In this document: positions 43,111 to 54,171 of the stretch, one piece after another
Numbering within the stretch: the stretch's first letter is position 1
Layout: each line of letters begins with the position of its first letter
Assembly (NCBI GenBank): GCA_017163975.1
Contig: JAFFSR010000277.1
Span: 4,436,001 to 4,500,000 of the forward strand
Source of the DNA: Anastatus disparis
Lineage: Eukaryota > Arthropoda > Insecta > Hymenoptera > Eupelmidae
Length of the DNA stretch: 64,000 bases
Direction of reading: 5' to 3'
The notes under the pieces: generated by a model
The model's database searches: none
The model's input: the letters and a program-made list of their open reading frames with translations, nothing else
What the model was told of the DNA's origin: nothing
Made by a program: the position numbers and the translations under genes

Positions 43111-43699
43111 TCTTAATTTTAAGTATTTTAATTTTATGTTAATTTATTATGTTTTGTCTCATATATAGATTTAAGGTGTGATTGTATTTATTAGCGCGAA
43201 TCATGGTTGAATGAATGCAGAAAGAATGAGTGATTCTGTTACTTTTTATTAATAGTCATGACATCTTCGGTATCAAGTTTTTATTCTTTAAATTGCATTA
43301 TTATTTTATTTTTTATTATTTATTGTTGCATTGTTTTGTCCAATTTTATTTTTATTTGATCTCATGACTATGCTTTATCTTTTAAATTGTGTTATTTGAT
43401 TTTAATTTGATTTTAATTCTATGACTGATAGATATTTAAGACTGTTTTTATTGAAATTTATGTTTTCATGCTTCCTGCGTGTATTTAGAGTAGTCTGTGA
43501 TATCGCTTTTATATAGTGACTTACTGATACAGTATTATATATTAATTTTAATATTTGACTGTGATATTTCATTATATTATGTGCAATACTTTATACAAAA
43601 TTATTATTTATTGCTTGATGTATTACACGCCTTTTTGTACTCTTTTACAAAATAAATTAATATCTATCTATCTATCTATCATAAATATTGCATTGAATT

Positions 43700-44330
43700 C
43701 TGAATCTTTCAGAATTATTAATAAATTTAGAATTATTATGAATTTCAAAATCCTGAAATCAGTTTTTGTTTGTTAACAAAAGTTTGTTCTTCAGAAATTT
43801 CTTTAATATATGCAACCAGAGATTTATTATATGTAATCAAAAATATTTATAACATATATTATATTTTTGATTTTTTTAATAAAGTTTTTAATACATACGT
43901 TGATTGATCTCCTATAGCAATTTTAGTTTTTAAAAATATCATAAATAAGATATTATTTTTATATATTTATTGTATCAATTTTTTTAATGTTATTAATATA
44001 TACATTACATTTTTATGTATTTTTATGTGACGTAATAAATTATCTTTCCGATGAAATCCTTCTTCACAAATATTGCAAATATTATTATAATTAGATGCAT
44101 GACTTTGTGTCTTATTAAATGTTTATTTCTTATATATTTATTTTTGCAAATAGTATATTCTAATTTTTCAGGTTTGTTATGTTTTTTTAAATGTCATATA
44201 ACATATTGTTCCACATTTATAACAAATATATATTTTTGATGAATGAAATTTCTTATTATGTTTCAATAAATGGTTATGTCTCTCAAATGATCGATTGCAT
44301 TTAGTGCAAGTTAACATATTTATTGCTTTA
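43700..44330 (-). pseudogene. C2H2 zinc-finger coding remnant
   Basis: Minus-strand translation shows LTCTKCNRSFERHNHLLKHN then KKFH (44240-44315), a C-x2-C-x12-H-x4-H finger. Next is a half-lost finger (IYICYKCGTICYMTFKKT, then TICKNKYIRNKHLIRHKVMH). A complete ICNICEEGFHRKDNLLRHIK then IH follows (44021-44085), C-x2-C-x12-H-x3-H. Stops and frame changes separate them. Further on, QDFEIHNNSKFINNSERFRI then QCNIY ends exactly at the tail of the plus-strand LINE (43682). That places the LINE insertion within this coding region and suggests a continuation at 40200-39450. Host gene or element-encoded protein cannot be decided. Confidence 0.5.
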
Positions 44331-45208
44331 TTAATATAATAATACTTATTATATTATATATAGTGTAATTTAATATTTTTTAATATTATTATGTTTTATT
44401 ATTTATAACTTATGTATAATTTACTATATACATATATATTTTTCTAATAATTTTCTAATTTTCTACTTTAAATTGAAAATTTTTTTTATTTCAAATATAC
44501 GCAGTTATTATACTTTTGAATTATTATTAAATGGGCCATGTACAAATTACGTAAGGATGTTTTCATTACATACGACTTTTCATTATTTATATGTAAGGAT
44601 CTGTATTTTTTTTTTTTCTAATTTTGACCCCTTACTTTATTTAACGTTTTGTTAAGTAAGTGGGGCTAGAATAATAAAAATTACATTTAAAAACAAAGTT
44701 CTTTTTATCATCGAATTTTTTCATTTATTAATAAATGAATATGATAATCGTTAGTTTCAAATCGTAATTTCTAATCTTAAAATTATAGTGTTAATAAAAA
44801 ATCATATGTATTAATACGTATTTCTGTATCATTAGGCTTCTTTGTATTTATTCATTTAGAATTATGTAGGGACAATATTCTTATATAAATATATAGATAC
44901 ATGTGAGAATATGTAGACTTATACAAATTATGTATTATTATACCAAATAAAGTATATATAATTGTACATAAACTATGTATGATTGTATTTAATCCGTGTA
45001 TAATTATATATAAATATAAAGGTAAACTCTTGTAAAATATTTTTAAACCTCCTCTTTCCATCTATGTAAGAGATTATAAGTTATTTGAATACCCTTTGTC
45101 CCCCTATCAACCTTACGTAATTTGTACACGGGTCTAAAATTAATATTACAAATTATAAACTTTTCGATTTTAATAATAATTCCAATAGATAAAATTTTTA
45201 TATTTAAA
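44331..45208. other. AT-rich stretch with a small hairpin
   Basis: At 44617-44672 an imperfect hairpin pairs TTCTAATTTTGACCCCTTAC with GTAAGTGGGGCTAGAA around TTTAACGTTTTGTTAA. At 44915-45020 a loose repeat of TATAATTGTACATAAACTAT-like words occurs. No gene recognised. Confidence 0.45.
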
Positions 45209-45332
45209 TTGAGAGCAGGCTGAATTCGCTGTTTTTTTCTAATTGATTTACATCGATTAATACTTGAGTAAATAACAAAAAAACTCAATTGTTACTCGGT
45301 CGGTATTGGATTGTACTCCAGCTTGATCTTAA
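45209..45332. mobile_element. Deleted derivative of the TTAA foldback family
   Basis: It begins GAGAGCAGGCTGAATTCGCT and ends GTACTCCAGCTTGATCTTAA, matching both ends of 28446-28833 (also TACTTGAGTAAATAAC and CTCAATTGTTACTCGGTCGG). The whole palindromic middle is missing, leaving about 124 bp. Confidence 0.8.
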
Positions 45333-46115
45333 AAGAAGAATATTGTAACGCGATGAGTTTAAGTTTTAAAATTGAAATGTTTTAATTAATTATATATTAA
45401 AAATAATTAATAATTATTTGTCATTATTTTTATTTTATACAATTATTAAAAACCTTGTAAATTTAAATACAAGATTTATATTCACATTTTGCTAATGATT
45501 AAATATTTATATTTTTTATATAAATTAAAATAATTCGTTTGTATAATGATTGTTAGATAAATATATTGTTTCTGATTCCATAAAATGTAGCCGAAAAATA
45601 TTTATTAAATATTTTTTGAACCCTTTCGTAAAATATTTCTGTAATATTTATTTATTCAATATGACGATAAAAACTTATTAATGGGTATCTTGGAAATATT
45701 TTAAAATTATATCATGAAATGTTTTGTTGCAATATTTCTAATATATTTCAAGAAACATTTCATTAAATATTTTCGAAAGATTTCGTGAAATTTAACTATG
45801 AATTTCGTAAAATTCAATTGCAAAATCTATCAAATAATTTGAAAACTTTACATGAAAAGTTTCTTGAAACATTACATATATTAGGTTTTTATTTGTTATA
45901 ATTTGTGTCAAATAGACAAAAAAGCAAGGAAAAAATTTTAAACATGTTTTTTTGCTATATAGTAGCATTACTAATATGCTATGTATTTCTATATTTACAT
46001 GTATTAATGTTCTCATCTGTATATAAAGATAAACATAAAATGTTATAAACATCCATCAAAGTTAAAAATACTTTTTTATAAGCGTTTTTTCTTTATTGAT
46101 AATATGTATGTTAAA
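45333..46115. other. AT-rich stretch, partly AAATATTTC-rich
   Basis: 45590-45850 is dense in AAATATTT, AATATTTC and TTTCATTAAATATTTTCG words, similar in style to 6491-6944 but without a clear period. No gene recognised. Confidence 0.45.
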
Positions 46116-46465
46116 AAAACGTTGCTAAGTGCTTTAGTGCAATGCTTTCTCATAGAGCATATTAAGTTTGAGAAATTTGATTTTATTTTTTAAAATGCGA
46201 TTTTAATGTAAATATTTTTACTAACTGCATCAAAGAATGACTTAATATTTAAGGAAATTATATATTTGAAAAAAAGGCTATGTTTTTTTACTATGTGATT
46301 TTAATGTAAATATTCTTACCAACTGTATCAAAAACTGACTTAAGATCTAAGGAAATTATATATTTGAAAAAGTACATGTTTTTTACAATTCTTTTTAAAA
46401 ACTTGAAAAAGACAACGAAATGAATTGATTAAAACAAACATTTAGCTATATATTCATTTTTCTAT
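46116..46465 (+). repeat. Dispersed and tandem AT-rich repeat segments
   Basis: 46117-46212 repeats 17466-17580 (AAGTGCTTTAGTGCAATGCT, TTCTCATAGAGC). A unit of about 90 bp is then duplicated in tandem (GATTTTAATGTAAATATT, ACTAACTGCATCAAAGAATG, AAGGAAATTATATATTTGAA). Its last part, TTTTTTACAATTCTTTTTAA onward to TAGCTATATATTCATT, recurs at 50272-50375. Confidence 0.75.
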
Positions 46466-47253
46466 TTTACCGCCTATTCTACTGTTTTTTCTCTCTATAT
46501 GACTATAGGGGGAAAAAACCCGTAGGATGGAAAGAAGATGCTTGCGTATTAGGTCGCGTAAACATAAACATAACTTCTTTAAAATTGTAGCTCATACAGA
46601 GCGATTTTCTACAATTTGTTTTGAAATGAATGAAGTAGATTTGTATTTATAATTTAATTATTTTTGTTTGTTTACTTCGTATCGCAACTCGCTTTTCCAT
46701 TCTACATTGGAATAGAGAATAGAATTATATTCTTCGCATGAAACTTGCCGAATAGCGCTGATTGGTTGTTTCTATTATGCATCCTCTATTCGGCAGTCTC
46801 TTTTCTACTCATCTGACTGCACCCTTACATATTTCTTTTCTTTAGGGTAAATCGTATAAATGATGACATGTATTGAATTTTATGTTTAATTACAACAGTA
46901 AGCATCCACCTTTCTCAAATTTCATACTTAACCTAAATTATATTACAAATAAATTTTATACATTTTAAAATTTATTTATTTAATTTTATAATTTTAAAAT
47001 TGTAAATCATTATTGTAATTAGGAAACAAATAAAATATTTAACAATTTTAATACATCTTTTAGGAAAGTTTTTGAGAATTACTTGTCAATGTAAATACCA
47101 AACCTAGTAATATAATTTTTGTATAAAAATTATTCAATATTAGAAGATGATTTAAGAAGTTTGAGCTAAGTTTATTAATTTCTTTTATAAAATTGTAGGA
47201 GTATTTGAAGACTGCACAAAAATTAAAATAATGATATTGTGTTTAAATAGTGC
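46466..47253. other. Stretch without recognised gene
   Basis: A 10-bp inverted repeat, TGCCGAATAG / CTATTCGGCA, flanks a 35-bp loop at 46747-46796. No coding signal. Confidence 0.45.
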
Positions 47254-47716
47254 AAAAAAATTTTTAACAAAAAACAAAACTGACTTCAAAAAAATGCACT
47301 AAAAAGTTACAAATAATTTTTGATCTTCAATAATTATACGCATACTACGCATCTCACTCAACACATGTGTAGCAAACATTTTATAGATTATCTAATCATT
47401 TGTAAACAGCACCAACAAATTATATTTTTTTTTAATTCACAAAAAAATATTTTCGAAGTCGGCGTCAAGTTGTTGAATTGTTCTGCACAGATGTAGAATT
47501 TGACGCCGACTTCGAAAATATTTTTTTGTGAATTAAAAAAAAATATAATTTGTTGGTGCTGTTTACAAATGATTATTAGATAATCTATAAAATGTTTGCT
47601 ACACATGTTTTGAGTTAGATGCGTAGTATGCGTATAATTATTGAAGATCAAAAATTATTTGTAACTATTTAGTGCATTTTTTTGAAGTCGGTTTTGTTTT
47701 TTGTTAAAAAATTTTT
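47254..47716. mobile_element. Foldback element, arms about 215 bp, 31-bp loop
   Basis: The left arm ends GAAGTCGGCGTCAA (47455-47468) and the right arm begins TTGACGCCGACTTC (47500-47513). The arms match almost perfectly outward through TGTTGGTGCTGTTTACAAAT, TATAAAATGTTTGCTACACA, GCGTAGTATGCGTATAATTA and GAAGTCGGTTTTGTTTTTTG. The outer right boundary is the same GAAGTCGGTTTTG motif that starts the adjacent tandem units. Confidence 0.9.
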
Positions 47717-47719
47717 TTT

Positions 47720-47943
47720 TGAAGTCGGTTTTGTTTTTTGTTAAAAAATTTTCATTTTCTATCTTCTAGTGAATCCCTTTACTAAAAACACAAATATAGG
47801 TAGACCCACTAATTACATTAAACCTTCATTATTAACTCATAACGCATGCATTAGTACACCACCAAGCAATATATAGCAGGAAAAAGAAAGAAGGCTCAAC
47901 AGCACAGTGTCGTTATGTGTGCATGCATACATATTCAAGCTCA

Positions 47944-47988
<45 letters not shown>

Positions 47989-48020
47989 GAGGAGAGAGAG
48001 AGAGAGAGAGAGAGGAGAGG

Positions 48021-48063
<43 letters not shown>

Positions 48064-48511
48064 AACTCCCAGTTTTCTTAATTTGATAATTTGGTCATAC
48101 AAACCGAATATTGGCCCAATAATTATAGGACACGTATGGGACCTTCCTGCAGAAATTCTCTATCAGATAAGAAAAAGTTTTTTCGAATCGGTTAAGAAAT
48201 GACGGAGTTATAAGGTAACAGACATAAAAAAAAAAAAAAAAATTTAATCGAATTGAGAACCTTCTCTTCTTTGAAGTCGGTTTTGTTTTTTGTTAAAAAA
48301 TTTTTTTTTTTTTAAATTTTTATTTTCTATCTTATAGTGAATCTCCTTACTTAAAACGCAAATATAGGTAGACCCACTAATTACATTAAACTTTCATTAT
48401 TAATTCATAACGCATGCATTAGTACACCACCAAGCAATATATAGCAGGAAAAAGAAAGAAGGCTCAACAGCACAGTGTCGTTATGTGTGCATGTATACAT
48501 TTTCAAGCTCA

Positions 48512-48568
<57 letters not shown>

Positions 48569-49288
48569 GGAGAGAGAGAGAGAGATAGAAACAAAACTCC
48601 CAGTTTTCTTAATTTGATAATTGGGTCATACAAACCGAATATTGGCCCAATAATTATAGGATACGTATGAGACCTTCCTGCAGACATTCTCTATCAGATA
48701 AGAAAAAGTTTTTTCGAATCGGTTAAGAAATGACGGAGTTATGAGGTAACAGACATAAAAAAAAAAAAAAAAAAAATTCAGTCGAATTGAGAATCTCTTC
48801 CTTTTTGAAGTCGGTTTTGTTTTTTGTTAAAAAATTTTTATTTTCTATCTTCTAGTGAATCTCCTTACTAAAAACGCAAATATAGGTAGACCCACTAATT
48901 ACATTAAACTTTCATTATTAATTCATAACGCATGCATTAGTACACCACCAAGCAATATATAGCAGGAAAAAGAAAGAAGGCTCAACAGCACAGTGTCGTT
49001 ATGTATGCATGTATACATATTCAAGCTCAGGTAAGAGAGAGAGAGAGAGAGAGAGAAACAAAACTCCCAGTTTTCTTAATTTGATAATTGGGTCATACAA
49101 ACCGAATATTGGCCCAATAATTATAGGATACGTATGAGACCTTCCTGCAGACATTCTCTATCAGATAAGAAAAAGTTTTTTCGAATCGGTTAAGAAATGA
49201 CGGAGTTATGAGGTAACAGACATAAAAAAAAAAAAAAAAAAATTCAGTCGAATTGAGAACCTCCTCCTTTTTGAAGTCGGTTAAAAAG
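47720..49288 (+). repeat. Three tandem copies of a roughly 0.47-0.55 kb unit with variable (GA)n
   Basis: Units start at GAAGTCGGTTTTGTTTTTTG near 47721, 48272 and 48806, and the array closes with GAAGTCGGTTAAAAAG at 49273. Each unit has ACTAATTACATTAAACTTTC, CATAACGCATGCATTAGTAC, GCTCAACAGCACAGTGTCGT, a (GA)n tract, AAACAAAACTCCCAGTTTTC, GAATATTGGCCCAATAATTA, TTTTTTCGAATCGGTTAAGA and an A-run then TCGAATTGAGAACC. The (GA)n tracts are about 110, 75 and 25 bp long. The ending motif (TCGAATTGAGAACCTCCTCC, GAAGTCGGTTAAAAA) is a repeat tail I recognise from many insect genomes. Confidence 0.9.
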
Positions 49289-50555
49289 TAGAATTAAATA
49301 AGTTTCATGTATCCAGTTCTGTTAAAACATTGTCAGTACGCGAAAAATGAATTACATAAAATTGATGGTAACAATGTAAATTTGAAATACATTTTTATAG
49401 AAGATTTCTATTAAAATATTTTCTTTTTTACTTAGTTTTTCATATTTCTTTTTTTATTTGTAAAAGTTAAGATGATTGAACAAAATGTCTTCCTGGAATA
49501 TAACCTGTAATAATTTGTATTGATCAAGTTTTAACAGAAATAGGAATCTCAAATATAGAATTTTAAATTAATTTCATGAATGAAAATACTTCAAAAACGT
49601 AATTGGATAGGAAGTTTTCTTCTTTCATAAAAATATATGTCAACAGGCAATATGACATGATATAAAAGTTTTATAATTAATCTCTAATAATTGAATGATA
49701 GTGTTTTTTTTTAAATTAAAAATCAAGTACAAAGTATTGATATTGTTAGATGAGATCAAAGAAAATATATATTTCAAAAGAATGATAAATATTTTAAAAA
49801 GACTTAAAGTAAAATTACCAGGAGATTGGAATCAAATTACAGATGTTAGATGCATAAAAATATATTTCAAATTTTTAAGAAATATAATTATTTGAAAATG
49901 AAATTCGTATAGTTTCCTTAGATCTTAAGACAGCCTTGGATGCATTGGGTAAGAATAGTTACATTTAAATCACATTTAAAAAAATTAAATCAATTAAAAT
50001 ATTAAACAATGTAAACTAATTAACTGCTAATATTTAAAAAAAAATGAAAATATATAAGATGTGATGTAGTTTTTAATGTAATAAAGCATATAATATAATT
50101 TGATTCAAATTTTTACATTAATTTTTGTAAAATATTATTTTTAATATACTAACCTTGTAATAGAAATAGATATATATACATATATATATATGCGTATATT
50201 TTTTTAATGAAATATTTGAAATTCAAATATGAAAATTTAAAATATAAATAACTAACTTTTAATTTTTATTTTAAATATATTTGAAAAAAGTATATGTTTT
50301 TTACAATTCTTTTTCAAAACTTGAAAAAAGTCAACAAAATTAATTAGTTAAAATAAACATTTATAACTATATATTCATTGAATTTAAATGTAACTTACTT
50401 CATACAGTGATTAGTGGCTTCTTTTATAAGTGTGTATATTTATATACGTTGACACAGATTACATAGGGTATATTATATTTTAATTTAAATTATATTACAC
50501 CTATTCTTTAATATTCCCGATTGCAAAAATTATATTTTAAAAATAATATTATTAA
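49289..50555. other. AT-rich stretch, possible coding scrap
   Basis: A forward frame at 49741-49895 gives LLDEIKENIYFKRMINILKR then LKVKLPGDWNQITDVRCIKI YFKFL. It looks protein-like but has no flanking support or known motif. 50272-50375 repeats 46360-46462. The rest is featureless. Confidence 0.35.
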
Positions 50556-50712
50556 CTGTAGAGCTATGGATTCGTAATCTTGAGATCACAAGTTCCAAGG
50601 CTGATACAAGCACCACTGTACGTTGCATGTGCTTTGTTCACGAACACACTGACGATCTTTGTCGCTACTTACCATCGCAATGATAGCTGAAATACAGCAA
50701 CGTTACATAAAA
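50556..50712 (+). mobile_element. tRNA-derived SINE, second and more diverged copy
   Basis: GAGCTATGGATTCGTAATCT and CACAAGTTCC correspond to the A-box and B-box area of the copy at 36955-37150. The body CTGATACAAGCACCACTGTA, CGTTGCATGTGCTTTGTTCA, CACTGACGATCTTTG and CATCGCAATGATAG aligns well. The pol III boxes are degraded here. Confidence 0.65.
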
Positions 50713-50859
50713 TTTAAAAAATGTCAAGTATATTGTTCTCGTTTTGATTATAAAATACCGACATTACAGGTTTCTATATTTATCATTATTAATCCAAAAA
50801 TTGTAAAAATATCTCATTATGATTTGGAAAAAAAAGTTTCTTTTAGCGATTATGAAAAA

Positions 50860-51090
50860 TAAATTTGTAAGCTTTTTTTAGCAACAACAAACAATATATT
50901 TGTATGCTTATATGAAGTTTTTTTAGCGACAACAAATAATAAATCTGTATGCTTTTTATAAGCTTATTTTAGCGACAACAAATAATAAATCTGTACGCTT
51001 CAGCGACAATAAGAAATGAATTTGTGAGCTTTTAAAGCTTTCAATGCAGCCATATATATTTATGCTGATCTCAAGGCCAGAAATCTTTTA
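50860..51090 (-). repeat. 45-50 bp tandem repeat, inverted relative to 38755-39325
   Basis: GTAAGCTTTTTTTAGCAACA, ACAAATAATAAATCTGTATG, AGCTTATTTTAGCGACAACA and related units form about five copies. The flank CAATGCAGCCATATATATTT then ATGCTGATCTCAAG is the inverted match of 38791-38824. Confidence 0.8.
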
Positions 51091-51589
51091 TTAAGATAAA
51101 TATGTAAATATATTATTTCTAGTTTAAAAAAAAAAACATGTTCCATTCAAATACAAGTGTTAATAAATTACCTATGGATATTAAGCTAAATTCATTTTGT
51201 AATTTATAATTTACTTTTGTAATTAGTAAATTTTTTCAATATTAAAAATAAAGATACAATATATAAAGATAAAAATATTATATATTCATCTGAATAAGGG
51301 AACTGCATAGAGGAAGCTTTGTATTATTAATTAATTATGCTTGCAATTATATTTATGAAATATTAATAATAATAATTTTTTTTTCATTATTAAAATTCAA
51401 TATTAGAATATAAATGAAATGCAGCGAAAAAACTTTATATTATTAATTAGTTACAGTTACAATTATAATAATAAAATATTACTAATTATAATAATATTCA
51501 ATTACTCATAATTGTTATTATAATAATAGAATATTATTAATAATAAGAATATTTTTTTACTACTAATTACTAAAACATAATATCATAGT
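51091..51589. other. AT-rich stretch without recognised content
   Basis: Nothing beyond simple AT-rich words (ATTAATTAATTATGC, TATTATTAATAATAAG). Confidence 0.45.
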
Positions 51590-51760
51590 GAGGGGGCTAT
51601 AAAAATTGAGGGGGTTGAGAGGGGGCTATAAAAATTGAGGGGGGGGCTGAGGAGGGGCTTCAGTTACGTTAATTTTGAAATGGCCATTTATATGAGGAAT
51701 TACAAAGTAATTTGAGGGGGCTGTACGGACAGACATTTGAGGGGGCTGAAGGGCAGGGGG
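51590..51760 (+). repeat. G-rich tandem repeat with GGGGGCT cores
   Basis: TGAGGGGGCTATAAAAATTG is repeated with variants (GAGAGGGGGCTATAAAAATT, GGGGGGGCTGAGGAGGGGCT, TTTGAGGGGGCTGTACGG, TTTGAGGGGGCTGAAGGG), giving at least seven G-runs of four or more on the plus strand within 170 bp. It can form G-quadruplexes in principle. No gene. Confidence 0.8.
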
Positions 51761-51784
51761 TCGGTTGAATCTTGTCTTACGACA

Positions 51785-51825
<41 letters not shown>

Positions 51826-51828
51826 AAT

Positions 51829-51864
<36 letters not shown>

Positions 51865-51945
51865 AATTAAACTATTTTACACGTTTTATAATCAAAAGAG
51901 TTTATAAATACATACATACATACATATATATATATATATACACGG
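51785..51945. repeat. (TA)n microsatellites
   Basis: Two (TA)n tracts (51786-51822 and 51833-51861), each followed by TATATGATAATTAAA, then ACATACATACATACATATAT at 51911-51945. Confidence 0.93.
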
Positions 51946-53365
51946 TGATTCTAGTCTACTGCATTTCCCGTCACAGGGTAATAGAACACATTATTCTGAA
52001 CAACTTTTATATTGTAAATTTTTTTTTATCTCTTATAGTTTTCAAACTACGGCACTTTAAAGTTACGCTTTTTCAGCCAATCAGAAAACGCTATCTTGAA
52101 CGTTCGAAAAGAGAAACAAGTGTGTTTCATTTTGCCCCAGCGTAGCAACGAAACTCATCATATTGATCGCTTGCATAGTTACCGAATAAATAAATAAGAA
52201 TCATATGTTTGTTATTGTATACAACACATAACCAAAATGTTTGACTAAACTGCTAATGTTTACAAGCGAAGTTTTTAATGTTGAATAATAGATGGCAATG
52301 TTAGTCATAATAACGATACTATTAGTTCTTTTATTTTATAATTTATAAAATTAATATCGAATATATAAATAATTATTTAAAATTATTTATTACATTATTT
52401 ATTTTATAAATAACAATTTAATAAATTAATAATTGATAATTAATTAATAATTTATTGGTTATTTGATTTTAAAAAATTGACATTATTTTGAAAGTTAATC
52501 ATAAATAATATTGTAATTTAAAACATTATAGTAAGAAAGATGAGGAATCATGTGAATATTTAAAAAATATTTATTAATGTTTAGATATTTGTGGAAATCG
52601 GTATTAATATTTATGTAAATAAAAAGTTTATTTTTAAACCATGTTGACATGATATTCTTCTGAATATTATTCTTAGATTAATAATTCCAAAAGTTATAAT
52701 TGCATAAGTATAAATGATGATACAATAATCATATCTTTTTAACTATAAGATATACTTTTGCTTTTTTGAATTGCTTTATTAAAAATAAACAAAGTCAGGT
52801 AATAATCATTGAGATTTAGTAGTTGTTGTTTTGTGAAGTATACTAATTTTTAAATAATCTTTCTGGTTTTTAAAAAACGCATGAAATCAGTTAATCTTAT
52901 TTTACAAAACATATTTTAATTTGTTTGAGCTTGTTTGCGATAAAACTAAATTTAAACTATGAAGTATTTATGCATCACAAATATTCATTTTGAGAAAGCA
53001 GAATATTTATTGATTATCTACTAATCATTAATATTTATTAATTATTTATTATAACTATAACGCTATTCAAAAAACAGGATGCAAAAGCATGATAATAACT
53101 TTCGAAAGAAACATCGTATGAAAATTTACTTGAAGCATTTTAATGTACTCGCTAAAGCCTTTCAAAGCCAATATATGAAAGCTTATTCATCATATTTTAA
53201 GTCTGGTTAAACGTTTAATTAAATATTTTTTTGATATAAAATAATATCTTCTAATGCCTACCTCGAATACGGTGTTTGCAATAGAACGTGATTAAAATCA
53301 TTGTTTAAAAAATATGAAATTATAATCGCTGTATAGATTGTTAGTTGCTCATAATAGTACTGCGA
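51946..53365. other. AT-rich stretch without recognised gene
   Basis: No family motif. CCAATCAGAAAACGCTATCT near 52077 with surrounding GC-richer sequence to 52150 is the only compositional change. Confidence 0.45.
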
Positions 53366-53585
53366 AGTAATAATGGTATATTCGTCATGTTAAGTCACTT
53401 TGTTGTCACGTGGTACGGAACAACAACACCAATAAATACGTGTAAAATTAAATGCAGTGTCAGAAAGAGGAACTAAAAAGAAAGAAAATTCAAATTTTTT
53501 TACCTTGTTAGTTCTTCTTTTCGACACTACATTTAATTTTACACGTAATTATTGACGTTGTTGACACTTAACATGACGAATTATA
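53366..53585. mobile_element. Small foldback element, about 215 bp
   Basis: TATTCGTCATGTTAAGTCAC, TTTGTTGTCACGTGG, AATACGTGTAAAATTAAATG and CAGTGTCAG at 53378-53470 pair with CGACACTACATTTAATTTTA, CACGTAATTATTGACG and CACTTAACATGACGAATTA at 53521-53585. A TA at each border would fit a TA target duplication. No ORF. Confidence 0.75.
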
Positions 53586-54170
53586 GTTTCACTATAATAA
53601 TTAAAATGATTGTCAATTTTTTAGTATTATGAATTCTGAATTTAAATTAAGATTATTATTTTAAGGGTTTTTGACGACAAGGAATCCAATGACGAGATCA
53701 TTTTTATCAAGTTGATATTTTAAAAAATAAAAAATTTATTTTTTTAAATATTTCACCAATTTTGGTTTTCTTTTAGAATTCTAAAAGCTGATTAAATTTA
53801 CGATATGACTTTTTTTTTATTAAATGTTAAGTATTTTTAATTATTTATTAAAAATCAATTTTTAATTAAATTTTACATAAATTATTGATTGTCTGTACAA
53901 AGGAACGGAATAGAACGTGATAGATTATTCAGCAACTTCACAGCGATCGATGTCAAAAATTTAAATAATTCTGTTGCTAGAGATGCAGGCTATATTTATG
54001 TGATTATTTACAAGAGCTTATACTTAGTTTTCAATTATTGATGGCAGTATAAGTTCAATTTGACCTATCATTGTAGAAGGTTTTCAATAAGCTATGAATA
54101 ATAGAAAAGAATAAAATGTAAACACAATAATTAAAATATAATAAATTTATAAATTTGACGAATTGAGCTT
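53586..54170. other. AT-rich stretch left of the large minisatellite
   Basis: No gene or repeat recognised before the minisatellite starts near 54172. Confidence 0.45.
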
Positions 54171-54171
54171 T

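Larger units (their letters stand above)
40205..43681 (+). mobile_element. Non-LTR retrotransposon (jockey/CR1-like), nearly full length, decayed
   Basis: The element holds an endonuclease region (40321-40990), a reverse transcriptase (41200-42830) and a C-terminal region ending at 43110. A 3' untranslated region of about 550 bp ends in a (ATCT)4-type tail (43664-43681). A related truncated copy lies at 14380-14815. The 5' border, near 40205, is a guess based on where GC-rich sequence starts. It sits between minus-strand coding remnants at 39450-40200 and 43700-44330 and seems to have inserted into them. Confidence 0.82.

Noticed and set aside
47915..48687. Arg/Glu-rich and Ser/Leu-rich frames
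   Set aside because: Translations of the (GA)n tracts in the tandem units.
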